DNA from: Odobenus rosmarus divergens
Taxonomy: Eukaryota; Chordata; Mammalia; Carnivora; Odobenidae
NCBI RefSeq assembly: GCF_000321225.1
Contig: NW_004450479.1
Span: 44,728 to 108,727, forward strand
DNA length: 64,000 nt
Direction of reading: 5' to 3'
Positions 1 through 9,690 of this stretch are shown one piece after another. The number at the start of each line of letters is the position of its first letter. Position 1 is the stretch's first letter. The translations under genes and the position numbers were made by a program. Under the pieces are notes generated by a model, which had not been told where the DNA came from, did no database searches, and saw only the letters and a program-made list of their open reading frames with translations.

Positions 1-38
<38 letters not shown>
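1..38. repeat. (AC)n microsatellite at the window edge
   Basis: Uninterrupted AC dinucleotides run from the first base and continue directly into LINE-1 3' sequence. An AC tract just before the conserved ATGGAATATTATGCAGCC segment is a regular part of LINE-1 copies in mammals, so this array belongs to the element that follows. Its true length is unknown because it is cut by the window start. Confidence 0.97.
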
Positions 39-40
<2 letters not shown>

Positions 41-459
41 TGGAATATTATGCAGCCATCAAAAAAACCGAAATCTTGCCATTTGCAACGACATGGCTGG
101 AACCGGAGGGTATTATGCTAAGCGAAATAAGTCAATCAGAGAAAGACAATTATCATATGATCTCACTGATATGAGAAAATTGAGAAATAAGACAGAGGAT
201 CATAGGGGAAGGGAGGGAAAAATGAAATAAGATGAAACCAGAAGACTCTTAATCTCAGTAAACAAACAGGGTTCCTGGAGTGGAGTGGTGTGGGAGGGAT
301 GGGGTGGATGGGTGATGGACAGTGGGGAGGGTATGTGCTATGGTGAGCGCTGTGAATTGTGCAAGACTGATGAGTCACAGACCTGTACCCCTGAAACAAA
401 TAATACATTATATGTTAAGAAAAAAATTAAAATAATAAAAAATTTTAAAAAAAGAAAAT
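39..459 (+). mobile_element. LINE-1 3' end (carnivore L1 family)
   Basis: The stretch starts with the L1 signature ATGGAATATTATGCAGCC, passes through the end of ORF2 and the 3' UTR, and ends in an A-rich tail at about 417-458. The internal wording (CGACATGGCTGGAACCGGAGG, AGCGAAATAAGTCAATCAGAG, GAGGGTATGTGCTATGGTGAG) is what carnivore L1 3' ends look like. It is a 3' fragment as seen here: the rest of ORF2 would lie upstream of the window. It carries substitutions and small deletions, so it is probably not recent. No function is expected. Confidence 0.93.
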
Positions 460-1035
460 GAGACGTGACCAGAGGTGTGAATGAAGTGAGGGCCAGCTAT
501 GCACGAGCTTGGGGGAAAAGCTTTCCAGCAGATGAACAGGATGTACAAAGGTCCTGAGGTAGGGGTGCATGTTTGAAGGGAGCCAGAGCCCAGAGTATCT
601 GGAGGACAGTGAGGTTGAAGAGGACAAAGGGTCACTGCAAATGGTGAAGCACCGTGAAGTCTTTGGGTTTCATTAGAAATGAGATATGAGATAGCAGCGT
701 CATGACCTGTCTTTTCAAAATAATCTCTTTGGCCGTTTGGTGGAAGAACAAAACTGGGCAGGCAGGAAGACCGCGGAGGCTGTTGGGAGACTAGAGTAAT
801 GCAGGTCCTGGTGAAGTGGCTTCCACCAGCAGAGGGCGGTGGTGGGTTTGGAATATGTCGCAACCGTGGGGCCATCAGGAAAAATCAAGGGTGGATGTGG
901 GGCTCCTGAGAAAGAGCTGAGTTGAGATGATGCCGGGATTTTGCCCTAAGCATCTGGAAAACAGAGATTTCAGGGGTGGCTGGAGGGCTCTGTTTTGGAT
1001 GTCCTGGGAGAGGAGCTGGGGGTGGGGGAGACCAC
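460..1035 (+). repeat. Old medium-reiteration mammalian repeat, family not named
   Basis: The stretch follows, with many substitutions, a long consensus I have met in many mammalian genomes: a segment about ACAAAGGTCCTGAGG, then ACTTTGG-TTTCATT, then ATGACCTGTCTTTTCAAA, CTCTTTGG and AATGCAGG. I do not trust my memory for the family name. It contains the CTCF-like site at 826-841 and ends close to the hairpin at 1038-1082. An alternative is simple unique sequence with chance similarity. RepeatMasker with a mammalian library would settle it. Confidence 0.4.
826..841 (+). promoter_or_regulatory. CTCF-like binding motif
   Basis: CCAGCAGAGGGCGGTG matches the known vertebrate CTCF core (CCASYAGRKGGCRSYR) at every position. 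The three upstream bases fit less well. It lies inside a probable old repeat, which is a common source of CTCF sites. The match is seen in the sequence; occupancy is inference. Confidence 0.5.
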
Positions 1036-1037
1036 CC

Positions 1038-1082
1038 ATGTTGGGCTGTCCTCAGGTGGTGAGCCTGAGGACAGCCCAACAT
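1038..1082. repeat. Perfect 19-bp inverted repeat, 7-base loop
   Basis: Arms at 1038-1056 and 1064-1082 are exact reverse complements (centre GGGCTGTCCTCAGG / CCTGAGGACAGCCC) around the loop TGGTGAG. The stem is over 60% GC. Symmetry stops abruptly at both ends. No tRNA, miRNA family or transposon terminus is recognised. Templated repair through a template switch is a likely origin; a miRNA-like hairpin is less likely because the stem is short. Confidence 0.9.
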
Positions 1083-1672
1083 CCAAAAGTGGGGGAGTAG
1101 GTATCTCCAGTACAGGAGACTGAGGAGGAGCCAGGAGAGGGGGTCCTGAGACCCTGTGAGGAAGCATTTAGAGCCCAGAGCTGGGCTGTCCTGCTCAAGG
1201 CACAGAGCTGAGGCTTGTCCTCCCTCCTCTTGTCTGCCCCCACCCCACCCCTGTGTCTCTGTCCCTGAGGGCCTCTGAGAATGGTATGGTCTGGGGTCTG
1301 CTGTCTCCCTTCTCCCCTTGGACCCTCCCCGGTCCTCCCTGCTCTAGCATATTGAGTTTCTGGCTGCCTCCTGGGCCACCCAAACAGGACAAGCAGGAAA
1401 AACTGGCTTGATCCTGGAGGTGCAGTTCCAGCTTTGCTTCTGGCCTGTAAGGGGGAGTTCACAGGCCATCGCTGTGGGGGGCCTTTCCTCTGAGGTGTGG
1501 CCTCCAGGTAACTGTCCCCTATCTGGTATCTGAGAGCTTCTGTCTGCAGCGGCCTTGCAGGGCTCAGCCTCCTCCAGGAACACTTTCTTGTGGAGAGATT
1601 CCAGCAGGACATAATCCACGAAGGACAAATTAATTTGTTGTCTGGATTTTCCTGTTAAGAAAGAAGAAGAGA
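1083..1672. other. Unique sequence with a protein-like minus-strand frame
   Basis: No transposon recognised. On the minus strand the frame at 1344-1628 is open for 94 codons. Its first 40 or so residues (starting MSFVDYVLLESLHKKVFLEE) have a mixed composition more like real protein than the surrounding frames. It has no domain I know, no known relative, and no convincing intron borders. It may be a lost exon or chance. Confidence 0.4.
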
Positions 1673-1876
1673 GGGGCGCCTCCGTGGCTCAGTTGTTGAG
1701 CGTCTGCCTTCGGCTCAGGTCATGGTCCCAGGGTCCTGGGATCGAGCCCCGCAGCGGGCTCCCTGCTCCGCAGGAAGCCTGCTCCTCCCTCTCCCACTCC
1801 CCCTGCTTGTGTTCCCTCTCGCTGTCTCTCTCTCTGTCAAATAAACAAATAAAAATCTTAAAAAAAAAAAAAAAAA
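1673..1876 (+). mobile_element. CAN-SINE (arctoid type), full length
   Basis: The element runs from the GGGGCGCC head through the tRNA-derived part with its box B-like GGGATCGAGCCCC, the CTCCCTGCTCC segment and a CT-rich stretch, to ATAAAAATCTT and an A tail of about 16. The flanks AAGAAAGAAGAAGAGA (1657-1672) and AAGAAAGAAGAGATA (about 1875-1889) look like a target-site duplication with a three-base slip. The tRNA-like part is a SINE promoter relic, not a tRNA gene. Few differences from other young copies suggest recent insertion. Confidence 0.95.
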
Positions 1877-1889
1877 GAAAGAAGAGATA

Positions 1890-4600
1890 AAGCATGAAGC
1901 TTGTGTCCTTTAGAAACAGGCCACACAACCTAACCAATAGATCTGTTCTGGGCTGTGGTCAGTCAGGGCAGAGGGGGACTCAGGCGGAAGCTTTGTGCTG
2001 GAACAGGAAGGGCGGCGGATGAGAAGAGGCCATGGCAGGGAAGGGGGAATAGAAGACAGCAGCTCACAGCCCCCGAAAGTAGCAGAGCAGAGGCCAGAGA
2101 CGGGGAGACAGGGCTCGGGATGGAGGAAGTCAGAGAGACGGAGGCACCAAGCCACACACCCAGAAGGCTTTGGGTCCATGGGCCACGGCATATCCTCTGT
2201 GGCAGGTTCCTTGACCTGTCTTAGGGGAAAAAAGGCACTGAAAAAAAAAAAAGCTTAAAAGCATAAAGTCGAACAAAATTCCAAATGGCCGCACTAATCC
2301 TTCAACAAGCTCGATTTTAAAGTAACCTTTTTTGTCCTTTCCACAAACCTCCCCTCCTCCCTCCTTAGCCTTTTGTTTCAGGAACCTGGTACCACCCTGC
2401 AAACAACTAATGAATTCCCGTATCTCCCTGGAAAGCCCCCAGCCCCTTCCCCGGGGCGGGGGGAGCGGCTGGTGCAGGTTTTTGAAGGCCAGAGCTCGCT
2501 GCAGCCTCCCTTGCCTGGCAAAGCAACGAAGCTCTCGGTCCTCTTTATTCTAAACTCTGTCTTCATATTATATTTTGGCTCCAAAGTACAGAGGTCTGTT
2601 TTTGACAAAATTAGTTACCTCTTTAATTATTTACCTCCACTTAACCACCTACAAAACAGGCCACTGTGTGGGGGACAAGGGTGCCCTCTCAGGCCAAGGG
2701 CCAAACTCTGGTCAGGCTCTCTCGCACTCTCTTCTTGCCTAGACCGCGTTCTCGGTCTGCTGAGCGGTCTTAGCAAGGAATCCCCCACCCTGACCCTAAC
2801 CAAGCCCCTCTCCCTATTTCTCCATTCCCATCCTCTCCTGCCCATGGGGTATGAATCCCCACTGCTCCTTGTTATTTCGGGCTTGAATTCAGTCTCTCCC
2901 CACTATTGCCAAGGTCTTGAATACAGTCATTCTTGCACTTTCCAGCAGGTGTTCAGTGAATGATTTCCTTACCAAGGGCTGGGAGGGAGAGCGCTGTGAG
3001 TGCCCGGCAGCGCCCGAGAGCACTCAGACCCCTGTCTGCTTGCCGCTCTCAGTGACTGGCGCCCCAGCGGTGTGTCTGGCCCCAGGAGGGCCACAGACAC
3101 ACGCACGAACCTTGAAACAAAGGGCTGACGCCCACGGACAGACACCCTCCTGTGGCAGCAGGGTGAAGGACTTCCTTGGGGTGGCAGCAGGCAAAGTCCT
3201 TAGATGCCAGGTGTGCTTTTTGAACTTTAGGCAAATGTGGAAATATCACCTCTCGGTACAAGTCCTGTGGAAAAGTAAGTGGAGGGTCAGATCTCCCACC
3301 TCTGGTGCAGAAATAGGGAACTCGTGGGAACTGACGTGTGCTAAGGCAAAAGGCTGCTCTTCTCTTGAGGCCTCTTAGCATAGGCATTGTTAGGTCTTGT
3401 GAACGTCCCAAGCCTCCAATCTCAGCAGCCTATTGGGCAATGGTCAGGGGATGCAAGAGCACTTAACACCCTGGCCCACCCAGCTAACCTGCTCTCACAA
3501 GAAAAGAATGCAGACTAATCATTAGGGATCATGATATAAGCACATTTGTGGTGACTTGTGTATATACCAACTTTTAGAATGAGGGTCTGGATACCTGCTG
3601 GTGGACCTTGTAACACACTCAGACCTAAAACGTAGGTGTCAAAAACTCCAGACCTAATAGACGGTAGAAAGATGTATTCTTCCTACTGCAGGTTAATAAG
3701 GGAGTCCTGCGGCTGAGGATGACGAAGCCAGCCTGATTATCTATATTTACAAAGCAGGGACAGTAGCTGCTGACAGTCCAGAAAGTGTCAAAGCTCCTCC
3801 CTGAAGCTGGAAAGTCTGTGGGTTCAGAGCAGTTGCCAGGCGCATGCAGCGGTCAGAATTCTCGGGGGATGCCTAATCGCAGCCCACAGTAGGGGCCAGT
3901 AACAGTGCTGTTTGAGTTAACGAACACGGCACTTTACTAACTTAAGTTGCCCTGAGGTACTCAGCAATGAAAAGACAAGGGAATAGTCCCTAAATGTCCG
4001 GAAGAAAGAAGGGACTTGCCCTTTTAAGTCAGCACCCCCTAGTGTACTCCTAAGGAACCTTGCTCAGTGAATGATGAGTAGAGAATCTTTGCTTCCCAGG
4101 GGCCCACAGTCTTCACCGGCCAGTACGGCCGGCCGCTGAACTTTCCTTGCCCACTCGAAAGTGGAGGTGACCCCCAAGAAGGGCTCTGTCAGATGCAAGT
4201 GCAAAGCAGTTTTCAAAACAGTTTTCTGTTCAGAGTGTGGTTTAACCGTTCTGGGAGAGAGTTCAAAGGAAAACCACTGTGGGGAAGCGGGTGAGAAAGG
4301 CGCACAAGGGATCTGGGGCGCCCTTTCACACCAGCCTCAGGTCTGGCTCAGGAGGGGGCAGCGGTTCTCTCCTCCCACGTTCCGCAGGGAGGACCGAGGG
4401 CAGCTCAGCGAGCCACAGAAAAGGGCGCCTGAAGGCGCCCTACAGAGGGGCTCCCTTGGAAGTTTCCAGCTTCCCAATCAGTAACGAGGTAGGCTAACGG
4501 CAAACAGCCTCCCAAGGATGGAAGCAGAGCAGCCTAGAGTTCATGTTTGCACAGGCAAGGACAGGGCCGCCCTCTCCTGCCCTCCCCATCTCTGGCCGTA
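1890..4600. other. Unique sequence, no gene recognised
   Basis: No clear transposon or exon is visible. Open frames on both strands are short. AT-rich patches at about 2240-2350 and 2540-2660 (with TTTAATTATTTACC) differ from their GC-rich surroundings and could be regulatory. A small frame near 4161 encodes a few cysteine pairs (CKCKAVFKTVFCSEC) but has no recognisable zinc-finger spacing. A perfect 10-bp palindrome, CGGCCGGCCG, lies at 4126-4135. Confidence 0.5.
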
Positions 4601-4614
4601 GCTCTCAGACACGT

Positions 4615-4629
4615 GCACACACACACACA
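4615..4629. repeat. Short (CA)n
   Basis: Seven to eight CA units in an otherwise mixed sequence. Too short to be very variable. Confidence 0.85.
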
Positions 4630-5700
4630 AGCCCACTGAGCCACTCCACATGTGACGTAACGCAGAGGTACAGAAACCAGTCGCACAAGGGGAGAAGACA
4701 AAAGGAAACAAAAGGGTGCGTGCAGCCACCCCGGGGCCGTACCAACGCCGCAACTCTGGGCAGCCAACGAGCCAGCCAGCAGATCACCTGGCAGATGTGA
4801 AAGAGGGCCAGGGAGCAGCAGCGGCTACCCTTCCCCACTGGCACCACCTGCTTGCAGAGACACAACTAGTGGCCAAGCCGAAGGTGCGTTTCAGTCATCC
4901 CCAGACTCTGACATCTAGTGGCACAAACCCCAGGAAAGGTAGAGGCCCACAAAGTGGTAGTGAGTTGGCCTGTGAAGAAAATGCTGCAACATCTGTTTTT
5001 CCATTAAAATATCAGTTCCAAATAAAGACATGAGATCATGCCATTACTACAATCAAAAGTAGAAAATGTACAGTGTTCAGTAATGTAGATTGTTTGAAAA
5101 TAGAAGAGTCCACCTCTCTCTAGAATTCATGAGGTTAGTTGGGGGGTATGTAAAGGCCGTGTCTGTGTAGAGCCCACAGAGAGGGCCAAACAGCAGGGAG
5201 CCCTCAAAGGAGCAGGGGATGAGGCACGTGGTCACACAGGTGCTGGCATCCCGCGTCTGCAGGATGAGATGCAACTCCCAGGAAGGAGTGTGCAGACGCC
5301 CAGGGACAAGGCGGAGCCTTGTAGAGGGGCACCTCCCTCCAAAAGCTTCCCACCAGCAACTGTTGTTTTCTGATGTGGTGTTTCACTATTAAACTATTTT
5401 ACAGGAAAAGGTCATTCTAAAGATTTGGAGATGTGTTTGTCCTTAGCCCCATCTGGAGCAGGCCCCCTGCTCGTGCCCACCAAGGCCAGGCTCAGCCACT
5501 GCAGGAGCAGGGATCTCTGAAGGCCCTGGCTGGAGAACCTCACTGCCAGCCAGATGTCAGCACTGCTTCTCCAAGTGGGACACGAGCTGAGAAGAACCAG
5601 GAATTTGGTAAGCGTGAGGGAAGCAGGATCAGGTTGCACAGAGCAGTGGCTTCTAAGCATGGTGACCATGACCCTGGTCAGAAAGACATTTTACATGAGG
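4630..5700. other. Unique sequence, no gene recognised
   Basis: GC-rich sequence up to about 4980, then an AT-richer patch (5000-5120), then mixed sequence. I see a weak resemblance to an MER5-like DNA transposon near 4895-4955 (ACATCTAGTGGCACAAACC) but not enough to call it. No splice-bounded coding exon was seen. Confidence 0.45.
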
Positions 5701-5815
5701 GAAGAAAGCCCACGCACACACGAGCACACATGCACATGCATGCAACACTCTCACATGTGAGCACATGCACACACATGCACAACACACACAGGTGCACACG
5801 TGTGCCCGCTCAAGC
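5700..5815. repeat. Interrupted CA-rich tract
   Basis: Alternating CA/GCACA/TGCA units with frequent interruptions, a decayed dinucleotide array. Purine-pyrimidine alternation makes it a possible Z-DNA former. Confidence 0.85.
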
Positions 5816-5984
5816 GACAGAATTTCTCCTCACTTGCTACCAGAGGCAGCTGCTCTCCATTAACTGATGGGAATGTTCCCTCTGATTTGCTCTGTGCGTT
5901 TTTGGTGAGAACAGGTGTCATGTGCAGGTGTGTGTGGCCGTCCCACGCACCTTCATGGAGTGAGGGTCAATGATGCCTGCTCCT

Positions 5985-6095
5985 TCACTAGCGCCCACCC
6001 TGTGCCTGGTGCCAGGCCCTCACTGAGCTGATCTCACCTGCTCCTGTCTTACAGAGGATGAAGCCCAGGCTCAGACAGACAGCCCTGGCTGCCTG
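5985..6095 (-). mobile_element. Probable MIR fragment
   Basis: Wording such as CTGTGCCTGGTGCCAGGC, then ATCTCACCTGCTCCTGTCTTACAG, GATGAAGCCCAGGCTCAGA follows the antisense MIR consensus (the part around 'acagatgaggaaactgaggctcaga'). Heavily diverged, as expected of this ancient SINE. Confidence 0.55.
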
Positions 6096-6159
6096 CACAT
6101 TCCTGAATCTCTGTGTGCAGTATTCGATTGCCTTGGAGTAGGACACGGTCCCGGGGTAT

Positions 6160-6410
6160 GCCATGACTTATTTAATAGTCATTTCACTTCACATAAACGA
6201 AGTTATTGTGCCCAACTTTTTCTTTATTGTAAATAATGCTAAAGGAAATACCTCTGCCTAACTCTTTCCATATACATTAGAATCCTTCGGATAAAGCCCC
6301 AGAAATGGGGGTGCTCCATCGAAGGGTAGGCGTTTCTGACTCCCTTGCAGTGTGTTGCTGACTTGCTCTCCAGAACGCCTGGGCCGATCTACCTTCCAGT
6401 GGCAGGTGGG
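6160..6410 (-). mobile_element. Old LINE-1 ORF2 3' fragment
   Basis: TGTAAATAATGCT, GATAAAGCCCCAGAAATGGG and GCTCTCCAGAACGCCTGGGCCGATCTACCTTCCAG track the antisense of L1 ORF2 near its 3' end, as in L1M/L1ME copies. Coding capacity is lost. Confidence 0.55.
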
Positions 6411-7654
6411 ACTGGCCATCCCACCCAGTTTGGCAGCCCGGGGTCCTGGCGCCCTCTCTATCCCTGCCTTTGCTCAACCCCCATTCAAAGCTGAGCCAGG
6501 TCAGTTCAGGCAGTACAGAGGCAGCCAGGGCCTTGGCAGCAGGCAAGTCTGGAGCTGAGACCAACTGACCTTCACCTCAGTTTTCTTATGTGGAAACATG
6601 AGCACGGTCAGCACTAAACTGTCAGCCGTGGCTGTCCTGCAGATCCCCCTATGGCTCAGCTGGGCTTGTTGCCGCTGAGGCCCACCAGATGGGACCCCTG
6701 GGAGGGCAGACACCCCCCAGATGCCTGGGTGCTCCTCAGAGTACCTCATGCAGGTACTTGGTTAAAACAAAACCACCCTTTCGTTCTCGGATGATGGGCT
6801 GCTGCAGGCACACACGAGGGCGTGAGTGTGCCCAGGTCACTCCTGGGTTGCTCCCAAGGGCTGGTGTGCCTGCATCCTGGGGCAGGGGCCCTAAGTGGAA
6901 GGCTGTTGTCAACTTCCCCAGCTGCCTCCACGGGGTGCTGCAGGGCAGGGATGGGTGGGGAGGGGGCCTCACTGGTGCTGAGCTGGGAGGGGGGCGTGGT
7001 CAGGACCAGCTGCACAGGTGGTGTTCTAAAGGCCCTCGGCAGAGCCTCAGACGCGCTCCAGAGAAGAGCAGGGTGCCTGTGTGGCCATGGAGCATGATTT
7101 GCAGACGATGTGCTGAAGGAGACCTGGGGGTGTGGGGACAAAAAACTGACCCTCTAGTGTCCACACATTGGGAAGGACTCTGGGCTCTAACAGCCATCCT
7201 TTCCTCCTTCCTCCAAACTCAAGAAACATTCTGAATTCCAAAATGCATCTGTTCCCAAGGGTTTGGCAGGAAGGCCTGTGGCCCTCAGTAACATAGGGGA
7301 AGGGCTATGGTTCTGAGGCAATGCTTAGCAGGTGAGAAAGGGGGCAGCACCCTCAAGGCCCCTCAGGGCCCTCGTACCAGCCCAGAGAGGACCCCCATCT
7401 GCCCAGGGTGGGCTGGGAATTGGTCACTGCAGCTGGAGGTACTCTGACAAATGATCTATGCCCACGGCACACAATTCCACAGGAAAGCACAACCAGGGCA
7501 CTTCCTAACCTGCTAAACTGGTCACTAGGGCGAGGAGGGTTTAGTATTCATAAAGTGAAATTGGTGGATTATTGGAATTATTAAGGGCTTTGATTCTACA
7601 TTATCCTTAAAAATCTGGCTGCCACACATGCTAATGATTGGAAATCTCCTAGTG
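6411..7654. other. Unique GC-rich sequence, no gene recognised
   Basis: Frames of up to 181 codons (6689-7234, plus) exist but overlap equally long frames on the other strand and show no domain. An AT-rich segment at 7535-7650 (TATTGGAATTATTAAGGG, ACATGCTAATGATTGG) stands out and might be regulatory. Confidence 0.45.
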
Positions 7655-7905
7655 CACTTGCACATACAAATCATATACACACCCGTACACACACCCCCAC
7701 ATGCTTGCATGCATACACACGAATCATACACATATGCGCACACATTCACACACAAATCATAGACACGCTCATGCACACAAATTCACACACACACAAATCG
7801 TAGGCACACTCAGGCCTGCCCACATGCCCAACTTATACACACACATGAGCACACACCTGCACACACTCACACATGCACACACAACCCTCCACACAGGGGC
7901 ACAGT
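7655..7905. repeat. Interrupted CA-rich tract, about 250 bp
   Basis: Long CA-rich stretch broken by AAATCATA, GCATGCAT and similar units. The phrase CACAAATCATA or CACAAATCGTA recurs about every 40-50 bases (near 7663, 7752, 7792), suggesting tandem expansion of a compound unit followed by decay. Confidence 0.85.
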
Positions 7906-8301
7906 GACGCTGAAAAGCGTAGAACACAATGTTACCTGGAGTCCTCACATCCATTCCTCCTTCAATCTGTGACAGTCTCTCATTCTTTCTTGGTTTTTCA
8001 ACCTTTGACACCTTGAAGAGAACTGTTCAGGTATTTTGTGGAAATACCTGATGTTTTCTCATGTTTTGATTGGGATTATGGATTTGGGGAAGAATACCAC
8101 AGAGGTGAAGTGCCTTTCTCATCACATCACGTCGGGACATGTGATACTATCACGATTTGCCACAGCGATGCTGACCTTTGCTGCGTGGTTCCACACTGTG
8201 AAGCCACTCTTCTGTTCACGTTCTGTCCATTAGAAGCAAGTCATGAAGTGCAGCCCACACACAAATGGGCAGCAGTGACTGGGCTCTGTCCCCTAGAAGA
8301 A

Positions 8302-8498
8302 GGAGCATCAGGGTGGCTCAGTTGGTTAAGCATCTGACTTTGGCTCGGGTCATGATCTCGGGGTCCTGGGATCGAGCCCCGTGTAGGGCTCCCTGCTCAG
8401 TGGGGAGCCTGCTTCTCCCTCTCCCTCTGCCACTCCCCCTGCTCATGGGCTCTCTCTCAAATAAATAGATAAAATCTTTTTAAAAAAATTTTTAAAAA
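8302..8498 (+). mobile_element. CAN-SINE, older copy
   Basis: The head GGAGCATCAGGGTGGCTCAG is diverged; the GGGATCGAGCCCC box, GGGCTCCCTGCTCAG, CT-rich part and AATAAATAGATAAAATCTTTT tail are all present. I cannot find clean target duplications, and substitutions are more frequent than in the copies at 57234 and 60809, so it is older. Confidence 0.92.
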
Positions 8499-8504
8499 CC
8501 TTCT

Positions 8505-9060
8505 ACATAAATTAATGATATTTAGGGGAGATACTTTGAGACTATGCAACTATCTGGTTTCTCCTAACGTTTTGCAAACTAATTTTAGCATTCCTTTGTG
8601 GATCTATAGCATTATTACTGTGGGGATCTGATGGTGATTTTCTGTTTCCCCTCTACAATGCTACTCTACTCTACAGGATTTCTATTTCCCCTCTACATTT
8701 TTTGTTTCCTTCAACATTTATTATTTGGAATCTGTCTATAAGGAAGATTAGCCCCTTTCTCCTAGTTTCTATTTGTTCAACCATTTATTTGTAGCAGTAC
8801 AAATAAAATAAATTTATTTTATTCTTTGGGTTATAGCCCAGTACTTTTAAATTTTTTTATTATTATTTTTTAGCATTTCCTTACTTTCTATGCCTGCTAG
8901 ATGCTCCAGGCTCATCTTGCATTTTCTCTGCCTCAGCCCTAGTATCAGGCATTTCTCCAAGGAAGAAGGTGCTGTTTAGAAACTAAGATCTGGGCATAAA
9001 GTATGCTTGTTGCCAGTGGGGTGTTTTGTGTTTCCAGGCCTCTCAGAGGGCAAAGTTAGG
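8505..9060. mobile_element. Old LINE-1-type 3' segment (L1M)
   Basis: The run GGGGAGATACTTTGAGACTATG, TATCTGGTTTCTCC, CTAATTTTAGCATTC, TGATGGTGATTTTCTG, then TTCCTTACTTTCTATGCC, GATGCTCCAGGCTCATCTTG and CATTTCTCCAAGGAAG follows a consensus common in old mammalian L1 copies. I am sure of the repeat nature, less so of the exact subfamily and orientation, so no strand is given. Confidence 0.6.
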
Positions 9061-9529
9061 AAATTTGGGTATGTGCACTAACCCACATGTGCACGCGTGT
9101 GGACATTGACTTTTTATCTCTCGGCCTTTCTGTGAGGAAAGCATGAGTCCATACTGACGTGACCGATTATAGTTGAGTGCCAAAGTATTCCTTCTGGCCT
9201 TCTTCCCACACTTACCCGAAACCTTGTCCAGCTGTGAGAAGCCCGCTCCTGCTCTCTACAGTGTGTTTACTTGTGAGATCTTCACATATACGTGAAGTGG
9301 TTCAGAGCTGCCAACCTGTAACCTGTGGGAAATAAATTTACCCACTAGAGTTCAGTGTTCGTGTAGAGGTGTTTTGCGAAGTTGCCCAGGTCAGCTCTTT
9401 TGTGTCGGTTTCTCTCCATGACGGTGGGTCCTCCGCCTAATACCCCAGGTCCCATTCAGCCCAGGACGCCCCCACACCTCAGCTGCTCTTGGTCTTGTTC
9501 ACATAGCCAGGGTCACTCTTTGAGGTGTC
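9061..9529. other. Probably more decayed L1-related sequence
   Basis: Between two L1-like blocks; ACTAACCCACATGTGCACG continues the same consensus for a while, then the similarity fades. No gene seen. Confidence 0.4.
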
Positions 9530-9690
9530 CTTTGGGGTTTCACAAGTGTGTGGAGTCTTGTACCTCCACCATAGAACCACACAAAACAATTTCATGACCC
9601 TAAAACTTCCCCTCATCAACCCCTGGCAACCACTCTTCTGTTTTCTGTTCTTATAATTTTGCCTATCCCAGAAAAAAAAAAAAAAGAATC
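9530..9690 (-). mobile_element. LINE-1 3' UTR fragment
   Basis: CATAGAACCACACAAAACAATTTCATGACCC, then CTTCCCCTCATCAACCCC and GGCAACCACTCTTCTG, match the antisense 3' region of old L1 copies (the 'ccccaggcaaccactgatctg' motif). It stops at an A-rich stretch at 9670-9685. Confidence 0.6.

Noticed and set aside
4021..4050. Antisense CTCF-like word around CACCCCCTAGTGT
   Set aside because: It has T in place of a key C of the core, so the match is weaker than at 826-841.
4126..4135. 10-bp palindrome CGGCCGGCCG as a regulatory site
   Set aside because: Too short and GC-biased to stand out without conservation or a known factor.
4161..4484. Cysteine-containing frame as a zinc-finger exon
   Set aside because: Cysteine spacing does not fit C2H2, RING or other fingers, and no histidines follow at the proper distance.
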